Source of the DNA: Lacinutrix mariniflava
Lineage (GTDB): Bacteria; Bacteroidota; Bacteroidia; Flavobacteriales; Flavobacteriaceae
NCBI RefSeq assembly: GCF_001418015.1
Contig: NZ_LIQG01000017.1
Coordinates: 124,001 to 188,000, forward strand
Direction of reading: 5' to 3'
Length of the DNA: 64,000 nt
Shown: in pieces, positions 17,294 through 26,076 of the stretch
Layout of the letters: the number at the start of each line of letters is the position of its first letter
Position numbering within the stretch: the first letter of the stretch is position 1
The notes under the pieces: model-generated
The model's database searches: none
Told to the model about the DNA's origin: nothing
What the model saw: only the letters and a program-made list of their open reading frames with translations
Made by a program: the position numbers and the translations under genes

Positions 17294-17890
17294 ATGAAAA
17301 AAATACTAGTTCTATTTTCTCATCCAAAATTTGAAAAATCAAGAGCAAATACTGCATTGGTAAATCATATAAAAGATATTGAAGGTGTGACATTTCATGA
17401 TTTATATGAACGTTATCCAGATTTTAATATAGATGTTTCAGCAGAAAAAAAATTATTAAATGCACATGATATTATTATCTGGCACCATCCATTTTATTGG
17501 TATAGTTGTCCGCCATTAATGAAACAGTGGATTGATATGGTGTTAGAATTTGGTTGGGCTTACGGTCCAAATGGAAACGCATTGCAAACCAAAACATGTT
17601 TAAATGTTATAACTACTGGAGGTTCTAGAAAAGTGTATTGCTCAGAAGGTAGTAATAGTTTTACAGTTCGTCAATTTTTAAGACCGTTTGAGCAAACTGC
17701 TAATTTATGTGGGATGCAATATTTACCACCATTTGCAGTCATGGAAACACATAAATTAAGTGATAGTGATTTAAGTAACTATGCTTTAAAATATGTCGAA
17801 TTAATTACTTTGCTTAAACAAAGTCTTTCCAATAGTGATTGTGAAGGATTTTCATTTATAAACGATATTCCGAAACTAAATACACCATAA
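17294..17890 (+). CDS. KefF-like NAD(P)H quinone oxidoreductase
   Basis: This 198-residue flavodoxin-fold oxidoreductase is of the KefF/NQO family. It has the FMN/FAD-binding start ILVLFSHPKFEKSRANTAL, the segment IIWHHPFYWYSCPPLMKQWID and VITTGGSRKVYC. In enterobacteria KefF binds and activates the K+ efflux channel KefC and reduces electrophilic quinones. Here it is followed after 4 bp by a KefC-like antiporter, which supports this pairing. No signal peptide is present. Confidence 0.9.
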   Translation: MKKILVLFSHPKFEKSRANTALVNHIKDIEGVTFHDLYERYPDFNIDVSAEKKLLNAHDIIIWHHPFYWYSCPPLMKQWIDMVLEFGWAYGPNGNALQTKTCLNVITTGGSRKVYCSEGSNSFTVRQFLRPFEQTANLCGMQYLPPFAVMETHKLSDSDLSNYALKYVELITLLKQSLSNSDCEGFSFINDIPKLNTP

Positions 17891-17894
17891 ATTT

Positions 17895-19784
17895 ATGACT
17901 GGAAGTATACTTTTTGAAGCCATAGTCTTTTTATTAGGCGCAATTATTTGTGTATCTATTGCTAAAAAATTAGGCTTAAGTTCTGTAATTGGTTATTTAT
18001 TAGCAGGTGTTTTAATAGGACCTTACGTCTTAGGATTTATAGGTAAAGAAGGTGAAGATATCTTACACTTTGCCGAATTTGGTGTGGTAGTAATGCTATT
18101 TTTAATTGGCTTAGAAATCGAACCAAAGAATTTTTGGAATATGCGAAAAACCATACTAGGTATGGGAGGATTACAAGTAGGAGGAACCATGTTGCTTTCC
18201 TATATTCTGTTTGCTTTACTTGGTTTCGATTGGAAAGTAGCTTTAGTAATCTCTATGGCAGTAGCGCTATCTTCTACAGCAATTGCCATGCAAACGATAA
18301 AAGAAAAAGGCTTAATGAATACTACGTTTGGTTCATCTTCTTTTTCTATTTTATTATTTCAAGATATTATTGTCATTTTTATGTTAGGTTTTATTCCATT
18401 ATTATCTAATACAGACGATAACGCTTCCGCGGAAAAACATAGTGAACATGCCAATTTATTAGAAACACTACCTATTGGTTTTCAGACTTTAGCGATTATT
18501 TTATCTGTAGTTTTAATTATTATAGCTGGTCGTTATTTAATTGTTCCAATGCTACGAAAAGTGGCTAAAACAGGAGTTAGAGAATTACTAATTGCTGCTG
18601 CTTTATTAATCGTTTTTAGTATTTCTTTTTTAATGGAATATGTTGGAATAAGTCCAGCATTAGGAGCTTTTTTAGGTGGAGTAGTACTTTCAAACAGTGA
18701 GTTTAAACATGAGTTAGAAAGTACATTAGAGCCTTTTAAAAATTTACTTTTAGGGTTGTTTTTTATGGCTGTTGGCGCTTCTATTAACTTTATTGTTATT
18801 GCAAATAGTCCTTTAGAAATAGGAGGTGTTCTAATAGCGATTGTAGTTATTAAAGCTTTTATTTTGTTTGTAACTGGCCGTGTTTTTAAATTAAAACTAG
18901 ATCAAAAATTACTACTAACATTTAGTTTAGCACAAATTGGAGAATTTGCCTTTGTATTATTGTCTTTTGCATTTGGTCTTAATATTTTGTCGCAAGATCA
19001 AATGGATATGATGCTTGTAATAACAGCTTTAAGTATGTCGCTTACACCAATTATTGGTATTATTAACGAACGTTTTATTCTGCCAAAAATTGGTACTAAA
19101 GAATCGATAAAAAGACCAACAGATCATATTGCAAAATCTCAAAAAATTATATTGGTAGGTTTTGGCCATTTTGGAAATACTATTGGACGGTTCTTGCGCT
19201 CTCATGGTGTAGAAGCAACCATTTTAGATCATGATTCTAACCGTGTCGATTTTCTACGTAAAATGGGATTCGAAGTGTATTATGGAGATGCTACTCGTCT
19301 AGATTTATTAGAATCTGCGGGAATTGCTGAAGCTAAAATAATTATTTGCGCTACTAATAAAATAGAAGTTTCTAAAGCTATTAGTAAAATAGTAAAAGAA
19401 AAATATCCTCATGTAGAAATGATGATTCGTACTAAAAACCGCTATGATGCCTACGAACTACTTAATCTTGGTCACGAAAATATTTACCGTGAATCTCTGG
19501 AAACGTCATTAACTTTAGCTAAAGATGTGTTGAGTAGAATGGGTTTCAGAAAATACACGCTTAACAGACAAGTACAGAATTTTATTAAATATGATGAAGA
19601 CAGTCTAAGGCGTCTAGCATCCGAGCCTAAACAAGAAGATAATTACATTTTTAAGGCTAGAAAAGAGCTAGAGCAACAAGAGAAATTTTTAAACGAAGAT
19701 TTTAAAAGAGGTATTGTAGATTTCGATAGTCATTGGGATAGTGAGCATATTAGAAAAGTTTTAGAAAAAACGAAAGAAGAATAA
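17895..19784 (+). CDS. KefB/KefC-like monovalent cation:proton antiporter (CPA2)
   Basis: This 629-residue protein has about 12 membrane segments of the Na+/H+ exchanger fold (about residues 1-380). A RCK_N NAD-binding domain follows from about residue 410 (KIILVGFGHFGNTIGRF, then YYGDATRLDLLESAGI) with a charged C-terminal tail. KefC-type systems release K+ and acidify the cytosol after electrophile stress. Preceded by a KefF-like ancillary protein, it completes the pair. The AraC-family gene begins 6 bp after the stop, so the three may be cotranscribed. Confidence 0.9.
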   Translation: MTGSILFEAIVFLLGAIICVSIAKKLGLSSVIGYLLAGVLIGPYVLGFIGKEGEDILHFAEFGVVVMLFLIGLEIEPKNFWNMRKTILGMGGLQVGGTMLLSYILFALLGFDWKVALVISMAVALSSTAIAMQTIKEKGLMNTTFGSSSFSILLFQDIIVIFMLGFIPLLSNTDDNASAEKHSEHANLLETLPIGFQTLAIILSVVLIIIAGRYLIVPMLRKVAKTGVRELLIAAALLIVFSISFLMEYVGISPALGAFLGGVVLSNSEFKHELESTLEPFKNLLLGLFFMAVGASINFIVIANSPLEIGGVLIAIVVIKAFILFVTGRVFKLKLDQKLLLTFSLAQIGEFAFVLLSFAFGLNILSQDQMDMMLVITALSMSLTPIIGIINERFILPKIGTKESIKRPTDHIAKSQKIILVGFGHFGNTIGRFLRSHGVEATILDHDSNRVDFLRKMGFEVYYGDATRLDLLESAGIAEAKIIICATNKIEVSKAISKIVKEKYPHVEMMIRTKNRYDAYELLNLGHENIYRESLETSLTLAKDVLSRMGFRKYTLNRQVQNFIKYDEDSLRRLASEPKQEDNYIFKARKELEQQEKFLNEDFKRGIVDFDSHWDSEHIRKVLEKTKEE

Positions 19785-19790
19785 TTACTA

Positions 19791-20669
19791 ATGGAGAAAA
19801 GTATTCCACATATTGAATTTGATTCTTTAAAACCAGATAATAGTGGTATTGAAATATTAACAATTGAAAGTATTGCTATACGTAAAACCGAAATAGATCA
19901 TAGTCCCGAAAAAGCCCACCAATTGGCTTTTAATATGATTGTGTTTTACACTGCAGGAGAGAGTAGGCAGCTGGTAGATTTTGTATGGCATGAGGTGAAA
20001 AGGAATACAATCATTCACCTATCTAAAGGCCAAATTAATGCGTTTCAATTTAACGAAGGTTTACAAGGTTACGTAATACTATTTACCGAGGACTATTTAA
20101 AAAAGCAAATAAATACATTGCCTAAAAATGAACTAATTAGATTATTTAATGCACATTTATTTTCTCCAATTATTCAAGCTTCTCAAGACTCTAATGTTTT
20201 AAATTATATAGAATTATTTCACAAGGAATATTCTAATATAGAAGAAGGCTATAATCAAGAAAACACATATAATGCTTTGTATTCTATTATCTTTTCAAAA
20301 TTAGAACGCCTAAAACAATACCAAACCTTTCATTTAAAACGATCGGATAAATTAAACAGTTTCTTAGATTTTAAATCTCATTTAGAAACTCATTTTAATA
20401 CGAGCAGGAATGCAGATTTCTATGCCGAAAAGCTAAACATTACCTACAAACACTTAAATAGTATTTGTAAAGACATGGTTAGCGTTACAGCAAAGCAATT
20501 TATTGATGCTTTTGTAATTTTGGAAGCTAAGCGTTTGCTTATAAATTCGGAAATAAAAAGTACAGAATTAGCGTATTCTTTGGGTTTTGAAGAGCCAACC
20601 AATTTTGTAAAATATTTCAAGAAACATACAGGATTTACCCCAAACACGTTTAAAAAAGACTACATATAA
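19791..20669 (+). CDS. AraC-family transcriptional regulator
   Basis: This 292-residue protein has an N-terminal cupin-like sensor half and a C-terminal double helix-turn-helix. The HTH includes NADFYAEKLNITYKHLNSICKD and TELAYSLGFEEPTNFVKYFKKHTGFTP. It follows the KefFC pair closely. An exact 12-bp tandem repeat just past its 3' end, in front of the SnoaL-like lipoprotein gene, is a probable binding site. The effector is not predictable. Confidence 0.9.
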   Translation: MEKSIPHIEFDSLKPDNSGIEILTIESIAIRKTEIDHSPEKAHQLAFNMIVFYTAGESRQLVDFVWHEVKRNTIIHLSKGQINAFQFNEGLQGYVILFTEDYLKKQINTLPKNELIRLFNAHLFSPIIQASQDSNVLNYIELFHKEYSNIEEGYNQENTYNALYSIIFSKLERLKQYQTFHLKRSDKLNSFLDFKSHLETHFNTSRNADFYAEKLNITYKHLNSICKDMVSVTAKQFIDAFVILEAKRLLINSEIKSTELAYSLGFEEPTNFVKYFKKHTGFTPNTFKKDYI

Positions 20670-20688
20670 TTTTTTAAGGTTCGATATT

Positions 20689-20712
20689 AACCATTTTCAC
20701 AACCATTTTCAC
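20689..20712. promoter_or_regulatory. Tandem AraC-type operator
   Basis: AACCATTTTCAC is repeated exactly twice head-to-tail (20689-20700, 20701-20712). The pair lies immediately upstream of the putative -33 element of the next promoter. Two direct half-sites next to -35/-33 are the usual layout for AraC-family activators, and an AraC gene ends 19 bp upstream. Confidence 0.6.
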
Positions 20713-20713
20713 C

Positions 20714-20744
20714 TTTAGTAATCTGTATTGCTATAGTAATTTTG
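20714..20744 (+). promoter_or_regulatory. Promoter of SnoaL-like lipoprotein gene
   Basis: TTTA (20714-20717) and TAATTTTG (20737-20744) are separated by 19 nt, close to the Bacteroidetes consensus. The tandem operator abuts it upstream. Confidence 0.55.
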
Positions 20745-20782
20745 TACTCAGAATTTAACTATTAAAAAACAAATAGCAATAC

Positions 20783-21661
20783 ATGAAAGAAACACTTTTA
20801 GCAGTAACTCTAGTTTTAACATTAGGAGCATGCAAATCGGAAAAAGGAATAGAAAAGGAATCACTAGTAAAAAAAGAAGTAAAAATGGAATTATCAGTTA
20901 AAGATAAAACAATAGCAGTACTAAAAAGTATTGAAACAGGAGACAAAGAAGCTGTAAGTTATATTAATTCAACAAACTATAAGCAACACAACCTTGCAGT
21001 GGGAGACGGACTAGCAGGTTTTGGAGCTTTATTGGCTCTTGCACCAGCAGATGGTTTTAAAGTAAATACAGTAAGAGCTTTTGAAGATGGAGATTATGGT
21101 TTTGCCCAAACCGAATACGATTTTTTTGGACCAAAAATTGGTTTCGATGTCTTTCGTTACGAAAACGGACAAATTGTAGAGCATTGGGATAACTTAATTG
21201 AAACAGCAGCAGCAAATCCTAGTGGTCATACGCAAACAGACGGAACAACTACAATTACAGATTTAGATAAAACAGAAGCAAATAAAACATTAGTTGCTAA
21301 TTTTGTAAATGATATTTTAGTAAACGGTAAAATGGAAAAATTAACGGGTTATTTTGATGGCGATAACTACATACAACATAACCCAAATATTGGAGATGGT
21401 TTATCTGGTTTAGGTCAAGCATTAGAAGCTATGGCTAAACAAGGAATTACAATGGAATATACAACAATACACAAAGTATTAGGCCAAGGTAACTTTGTAT
21501 TAACCATTAGCGAAGGTAAATTTGCAGGACAGCCAACATCTTATTACGATTTGTTTAGAGTTGAAAATAATAAAATAGCAGAACACTGGGATGTTATGGA
21601 GACTATTGCAGCAGAAGCAGATAGAAAAAACACAAACGGAAAATTTAATTTCCCTAATTAA
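20783..21661 (+). CDS. Lipoprotein with two SnoaL-like domains
   Basis: This 292-residue protein starts with a short signal and lipobox (LTLGAC, Cys at 14-15 residues into the protein). Two SnoaL/NTF2-like domains follow (about residues 35-150 and 165-285). Both carry the YKQHN/YIQHNPNIGDGL motif and the closing segment EHWDxx. The same signature is found at 5940 and 21907. Function may be enzymatic or binding only. The AraC-type promoter upstream suggests induction by the ligand of that regulator. Confidence 0.8.
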   Translation: MKETLLAVTLVLTLGACKSEKGIEKESLVKKEVKMELSVKDKTIAVLKSIETGDKEAVSYINSTNYKQHNLAVGDGLAGFGALLALAPADGFKVNTVRAFEDGDYGFAQTEYDFFGPKIGFDVFRYENGQIVEHWDNLIETAAANPSGHTQTDGTTTITDLDKTEANKTLVANFVNDILVNGKMEKLTGYFDGDNYIQHNPNIGDGLSGLGQALEAMAKQGITMEYTTIHKVLGQGNFVLTISEGKFAGQPTSYYDLFRVENNKIAEHWDVMETIAAEADRKNTNGKFNFPN

Positions 21662-21690
21662 TGTCCTAAACCATTAGTTGATTAATTAAT

Positions 21691-21725
21691 AGTAAAAAGG
21701 TTATCAATTTGATAGCCTTTTTACT
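21691..21725. terminator. Terminator after the double-SnoaL gene
   Basis: A stem built from AGTAAAAAGG and CCTTTTTACT, with further TATCAA/TTGATA pairing, lies about 30 bp after the stop codon. The 3' arm provides a T-rich tract. Confidence 0.75.
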
Positions 21726-21906
21726 TTAATAACAGTTTAAAGCAAAAGCTTGGAAAACAAATAATAGTTGTCGCTTTAGCTGCTTTTAATATGATTTAAT
21801 AAATATTTATGAAAACTCCTTTTTAAAATTAATAAATTAGTGGAGAATAAATAATGAATTAAATAGCATTATGACTTATAAGACAAACCAATTTTAACCG
21901 TAGAAT

Positions 21907-22284
21907 ATGAATTTGGAACAAAACAAAGAAAACGCAATTGCATTTTATAAAACGGCCTATTTAGGGAATCCTAAAAAAGCAATGGAATTGTATGGAGGTG
22001 ATAATTATAAGCAACACAATCCTTTGGTTGCAGATGGAAAACAGGCATTTATAGATTATTTTGATCGTATGCATAAAGAATTTCCAGAAAAGTCTATCGA
22101 TTTTGTAAGAATTATTGCTGAAAACGACTTAGTTTCTTTGCACACACATCAAATTTGGCCGGATAACGATCAATATGTTACAATGGATTTTTTTAAATTT
22201 GATGATAATGGTAAAATTATAGAACATTGGGATAGCATACAGCAAATTCCAGAAACGGCTATGCACAATAACACGATGTATTAA
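21907..22284 (+). CDS. Small cytosolic SnoaL-like protein
   Basis: This 125-residue single NTF2-fold protein has the motif YKQHNPLVADGKQAFIDYF and ends with IIEHWDSIQQIPE. It has no signal peptide, unlike its two lipoprotein relatives in this window. The egtB start follows 6 bp after the stop, so it is probably the first gene of the ergothioneine operon. A link to ergothioneine chemistry is not known and is only suggested by location. Confidence 0.8.
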   Translation: MNLEQNKENAIAFYKTAYLGNPKKAMELYGGDNYKQHNPLVADGKQAFIDYFDRMHKEFPEKSIDFVRIIAENDLVSLHTHQIWPDNDQYVTMDFFKFDDNGKIIEHWDSIQQIPETAMHNNTMY

Positions 22285-22290
22285 AATTAT

Positions 22291-23439
22291 ATGAGTATTA
22301 TAACACATTTTAAACAGGTAAGAGCGCAAACGGTATCGTTTTGCAGTCATTTAAATGTCGAAGACTATTCAATTCAAGTAGTTGCTTTTGCAAGTCCAGC
22401 AAAATGGCATTTAGCACACACGACTTGGTTTTTTGAAGAGTTTATTCTAAAACCTTTTCTACCCAATTACAAAGTGTTTAACGATAATTATGGCTTCTTA
22501 TTTAATAGCTATTATAATACTTTAGGAACACGAGTTTTACAATCTAATCGTGGTAATATGTCTAGACCTGGTACTAACGAAATTTTAGAGTACAGAAGTC
22601 ATGTAGATGAAAATGTCTTAAAACTATTAGCTCAAAATTCTAGTAAAGAATTAACGGATTTAATTATTTTAGGATTAAACCACGAGCAGCAACATCAAGA
22701 ATTATTGGTTACAGACGTTAAATATATGTTTGGTCATAATTCATTATTTCCTATTTATAAAAAAGATGAAAATCTTTTAAAAGATCATAATACATCTGCG
22801 GACACAACACAAATTAACGAAGGTGTTTACACTATCGGTTACCAAGGAAATAATTTTTGTTACGATAATGAATTAGGAGCACATAAGGTGTTTATAAACG
22901 ATTTTGAAATAAATAATTTTTTAGTCACAAATGGCGATTACATAGCATTTATGGAAGCTGGAGGATATTCAGATTTTAATCTTTGGTTAGATGAAGGTTG
23001 GTCTTGGGTAAACAAAAACAAAATAAACGCACCATTATATTGGTTTAAAATAGATGAAATTTGGCATTATTACACTTTGGCAGGTTTACAACCAGTAGAT
23101 GAAAATGCTATTTTAGGTCATATTAATTTTTATGAAGCTAATGCTTACGCAGAATGGAAAGGGATGCGATTACCAACAGAATTTGAATGGGAAGTAGCAT
23201 CCAAAGCATTAAATTGGGGAAAACGATGGGAGTGGACGGCAAGTGCCTATTTACCTTATCCAAAGTTTGAAAAAGCAAATGGTGCAGTTGGCGAATACAA
23301 CGGAAAGTTTATGAGCAACAAAATGGTATTACGTGGTGCATCTGTTGCAACATCTCAAAACCATAGTAGAAACACATATAGAAATTTTTTCAGCCCTTTA
23401 GAGCGCTGGCAATACACAGGAATTAGATTAGTAAAATAA
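22291..23439 (+). CDS. egtB: Ergothioneine biosynthesis sulfoxide synthase EgtB
   Basis: EgtB is a non-haem iron enzyme joining a thiol (gamma-glutamylcysteine or cysteine) to hercynine with O2. The DinB-like N-terminal domain has the iron motif HX3HXE as H131, H135, E137 (HEQQHQE), with a further histidine (H40 or H43) near the N-terminus. The C-terminal FGE-sulfatase domain contains RLPTEFEWEVA and WEWTASAY. At 382 residues it is somewhat shorter than many EgtB proteins, but both domains are present. It is followed by egtD 3 bp later. No egtA, egtC or egtE is in the window. Confidence 0.92.
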   Translation: MSIITHFKQVRAQTVSFCSHLNVEDYSIQVVAFASPAKWHLAHTTWFFEEFILKPFLPNYKVFNDNYGFLFNSYYNTLGTRVLQSNRGNMSRPGTNEILEYRSHVDENVLKLLAQNSSKELTDLIILGLNHEQQHQELLVTDVKYMFGHNSLFPIYKKDENLLKDHNTSADTTQINEGVYTIGYQGNNFCYDNELGAHKVFINDFEINNFLVTNGDYIAFMEAGGYSDFNLWLDEGWSWVNKNKINAPLYWFKIDEIWHYYTLAGLQPVDENAILGHINFYEANAYAEWKGMRLPTEFEWEVASKALNWGKRWEWTASAYLPYPKFEKANGAVGEYNGKFMSNKMVLRGASVATSQNHSRNTYRNFFSPLERWQYTGIRLVK

Positions 23440-23442
23440 TAC

Positions 23443-24390
23443 ATGATAGAACAATTTAAAGACTCTGTAAACAACGGTTTAAGCGCAAAACATAAAAATT
23501 TACCATCAAAATATTTTTACGATAAAAAAGGAGATGCCCTTTTTGTCGAAATTATGGGTTTACCAGAATATTATCTCACGAGAGCCGAGCATGATATTTT
23601 TAAAAACCAAACGTCTAATATTATTGGATCTTTAAAATTAGAGAAAGACACCTATTTTGAGTTGATAGAATTAGGTGCAGGAGATGGAACCAAAACCAAA
23701 GAATTACTTAAATTATTAAGTAAAGAAGGTTATGATTTTGATTATCTGCCTGTTGATATTTCTCAAAATGCTTTAGATAACCTGGAAAGTAATCTAAAAA
23801 CTGAATTGCCTTCGGTTTCAGTTAAAACAAAGCAAGGTGACTATTTTGAGGTTTTAGAGTCTTTAAAGCATAGTAAGCATCCTAAAGTAATACTATTTTT
23901 AGGTTCTAACATTGGTAACATGAATGATGCTATTGCATCAATATTTATGCAAAACCTAAGCGCTAATCTAAACTTAGGAGATAAACTGTTTTTAGGAGTA
24001 GATTTAATAAAACCCGAAGCTATCGTTTTACCAGCATATAATGATAGTAAAGGTGTAACTGCTGCTTTTAATTTAAATTTATTAGACAGAATTAATAAAG
24101 AATTGAACGCTGATTTTAATAGAAATAACTTCGCTCATACACCCGAATATAACGAGACTGAAGGTATTGCTAAAAGTTACATAACAAGTACCAAAAATCA
24201 GGAAGTGTATATTAAAGCGATAGATAAAACTTTCAGCTTTGCTAAAGACGAAAAGATTCATTTAGAAATTTCAAGAAAATATAATAGTGAAATTCTGAAT
24301 AAGATTATTTCCAACACACAATTCAGTATTAAAAATAAATTAAGTGACAGTAATAACTATTTTGCTAATTACATTTTAGAAATAGAATGA
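23443..24390 (+). CDS. egtD: L-histidine N-alpha-methyltransferase EgtD
   Basis: EgtD uses three SAM to trimethylate histidine to hercynine, the substrate of EgtB. The 315-residue length is typical. The N-terminal SSKYFYD-like block (PSKYFYDKKGDALFVEI) and the SAM site ELIELGAGDGTKTKELL (about residues 74-90) are family features. FLGSNIGNM is the second conserved block. The last codon region overlaps the next gene by ATGA (24387-24390), showing tight coupling with a racemase-family protein. Confidence 0.93.
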   Translation: MIEQFKDSVNNGLSAKHKNLPSKYFYDKKGDALFVEIMGLPEYYLTRAEHDIFKNQTSNIIGSLKLEKDTYFELIELGAGDGTKTKELLKLLSKEGYDFDYLPVDISQNALDNLESNLKTELPSVSVKTKQGDYFEVLESLKHSKHPKVILFLGSNIGNMNDAIASIFMQNLSANLNLGDKLFLGVDLIKPEAIVLPAYNDSKGVTAAFNLNLLDRINKELNADFNRNNFAHTPEYNETEGIAKSYITSTKNQEVYIKAIDKTFSFAKDEKIHLEISRKYNSEILNKIISNTQFSIKNKLSDSNNYFANYILEIE

Positions 24391-25043
24391 GTAAATTAGG
24401 AATGTTAGGTCTTGGAAGTTTTTCAACGTTGTTTTATATAAAAGAACTTAATGCTTTGTATAATGCAAAACACGGTGGATTTAGTACATGTCCTTTTAAA
24501 ATGCTGAATGTAGATTTTGATACTATAAACAATCTATTACCAAACACATCTAAAGCTTTAGATGCTATTGTAAAGGACAATTTAAATAAGCTGAAAGCTT
24601 TAGAAATAGACACAATTGTAGTACCAAATATAACTTTACATGAAACTATAGATAGGTTAAGTATTGAAGCCAATATTATTCATCCTGTAGAGGAAACTAT
24701 TTCTAATGTTAAAGAAAACAAGCACACTAATGTTACCATTTTTGGCACATTATATACTATGCAATCCAATTATATTACATCTAAATTTAGAGCAGAAAAA
24801 ATTAATGTTTTACAAGTTTCAAAAGAAGATAAGCAACAAATAGATGATTTAAGAATAGCAGTATATAACGGTAAAGAAAACCAAAAACAGTTAGAAATAT
24901 TTAATGAGTTAATTAATAAATATACTGAAAATGGAGTAGTGGTTTTAGCTTGTACAGAATTATCGGTAGCTTATAATATTAAAAACAACCTAGTTTACGA
25001 CATGGCTAGAATTCAAATAAAAAAATCTGTTAATCCATTGTAA
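24387..25043 (+). CDS. Aspartate/glutamate racemase-family protein lacking the first catalytic cysteine
   Basis: This 218-residue protein has the Asp/Glu racemase fold start (KLGMLGLGSFSTLFYIKEL). In active members the first cysteine sits in a PCNTxH motif. Here it reads VVPNITLHETI, so that position is Asn81. The second cysteine, C189 in VVLACTELS, is present. A one-cysteine form would not racemise by the usual two-base mechanism, although it may have another activity. The gene overlaps egtD by 4 bp and is the last of the operon. Confidence 0.75.
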   Translation: MSKLGMLGLGSFSTLFYIKELNALYNAKHGGFSTCPFKMLNVDFDTINNLLPNTSKALDAIVKDNLNKLKALEIDTIVVPNITLHETIDRLSIEANIIHPVEETISNVKENKHTNVTIFGTLYTMQSNYITSKFRAEKINVLQVSKEDKQQIDDLRIAVYNGKENQKQLEIFNELINKYTENGVVVLACTELSVAYNIKNNLVYDMARIQIKKSVNPL

Positions 25044-25078
25044 TTAATTGCATTAGCTTGGTTTATCTTTAGCATCAC

Positions 25079-25810
25079 TTACATACTAATTAAATAATTT
25101 TTACTAAACATTTTTTTGTAAATATCCATACTAAACATATAAAGTTGAGCAGGTTTTTTAGATACACCTACTTGTTTTTCGTCTAAAGCAATAATATATT
25201 TTTTGTTAATTAACTTACGTCTAAAATTTCTATTGTCTATTTCTATTCCTAAAATAGATTGATACAAATCTTGCACTTCATTAATTGTAAACTTATCTGG
25301 AAGTAGTTTAAATATAATAGGTTCAGACAAACATTTTACTTTTAAATCCTCATAAGCTTCTAATATTATTTTCTCGTGGTCGAAACCAATTTCAGGTAAT
25401 GCATTAATAGGAAACCACTTGGCATCAAACTTATTATCTTTTAAATCTACATCTTCAGTTTTTAATAAAAAATAGTAAGCTATTGTTACCGTTCTTAGGT
25501 TAAATTCTTCATTTTTAATCCAAATTAAGTCTTTAGGGTTTGTTAAACGATCCGGATTTCCGAAAGCCTTAAATTGTTTTTTGTATTGGTTCGTTAATCC
25601 TGTTAACTCCTTTAAAACGCGAGTTGCAGAATCGTCTAAAGTTTCATTATTATAAACATGATATCCAGTAAGAACATAATCATCGACTAAAATCTCTTTT
25701 TCAGATTCTAAAAAACGTTTTATTAATAAAACATTTAATGATTTAGTATTAGTATCATATCCAAAAACGACACAATCCACAGATAAATTCAATATTTTTT
25801 CAGGTTTCAT
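25079..25810 (-). CDS. Nudix/winged-helix (NrtR/AraR-type) regulator of hexitol operon
   Basis: This 243-residue protein joins an N-terminal Nudix fold (about residues 8-145) to a C-terminal winged helix (about 155-240), as in the NrtR family and Bacteroidetes sugar regulators. The Nudix box is degenerate: the REUXEEXGU part reads RVLKELTGL, so hydrolysis is unlikely and the fold probably senses a sugar ligand. It is divergent from an ABC importer, polyol dehydrogenase and sugar kinase, which makes it their likely regulator. AAACGT-containing sites in the intergenic region are candidate operators. Confidence 0.85.
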   Translation of the reverse strand: MKPEKILNLSVDCVVFGYDTNTKSLNVLLIKRFLESEKEILVDDYVLTGYHVYNNETLDDSATRVLKELTGLTNQYKKQFKAFGNPDRLTNPKDLIWIKNEEFNLRTVTIAYYFLLKTEDVDLKDNKFDAKWFPINALPEIGFDHEKIILEAYEDLKVKCLSEPIIFKLLPDKFTINEVQDLYQSILGIEIDNRNFRRKLINKKYIIALDEKQVGVSKKPAQLYMFSMDIYKKMFSKNYLISM

Positions 25811-25873
25811 AAAGATATTTCTATTAAATAGGAATTAATATTTTGCGAGGTATAAATGTATGTAAAATTTATT

Positions 25874-25890
25874 AAACGTCAATTATACAT
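25874..25890. promoter_or_regulatory. Candidate regulator half-site near the regulator promoter
   Basis: AAACGTCAATTATACAT resembles the minus-strand reading of the palindrome at 26026-26044 (AAACGTCATAATTACGTTT). Its right arm is not conserved, so this is a weaker site. Confidence 0.35.
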
Positions 25891-26010
25891 TACAATTCAT
25901 TGATTGTTATAAAGTATAATATATTCATATTAAGGATAATATAGCATACATAAAAGATAAAATAACATATTTTTTTAAGAATTTATTAGGGTTTTATAAT
26001 TTAAATATGA

Positions 26011-26018
26011 TACATTTG
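26011..26018 (+). promoter_or_regulatory. -7 element of hexitol operon promoter
   Basis: TACATTTG matches TAnnTTTG. It lies 8 bp upstream of the AAACGT palindrome and about 60 bp upstream of the first gene. No clean TTTG -33 element could be placed. Confidence 0.5.
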
Positions 26019-26025
26019 AAAAAAC

Positions 26026-26044
26026 AAACGTAATTATGACGTTT
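26026..26044. promoter_or_regulatory. Candidate operator of the Nudix regulator
   Basis: The inverted repeat AAACGTAATTATGACGTTT (AAACGT-N7-ACGTTT) sits where transcription of the hexitol operon should start. A related sequence lies near the regulator gene at 25874. Confidence 0.5.
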
Positions 26045-26076
26045 AAAATTATTTTATAATTTATAATCTTAATAAT

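Noticed and set aside
18134-18409. 91-residue plus-strand ORF inside the KefC-like gene
   Set aside because: It is an out-of-frame shadow of the membrane domain of a clear antiporter gene.
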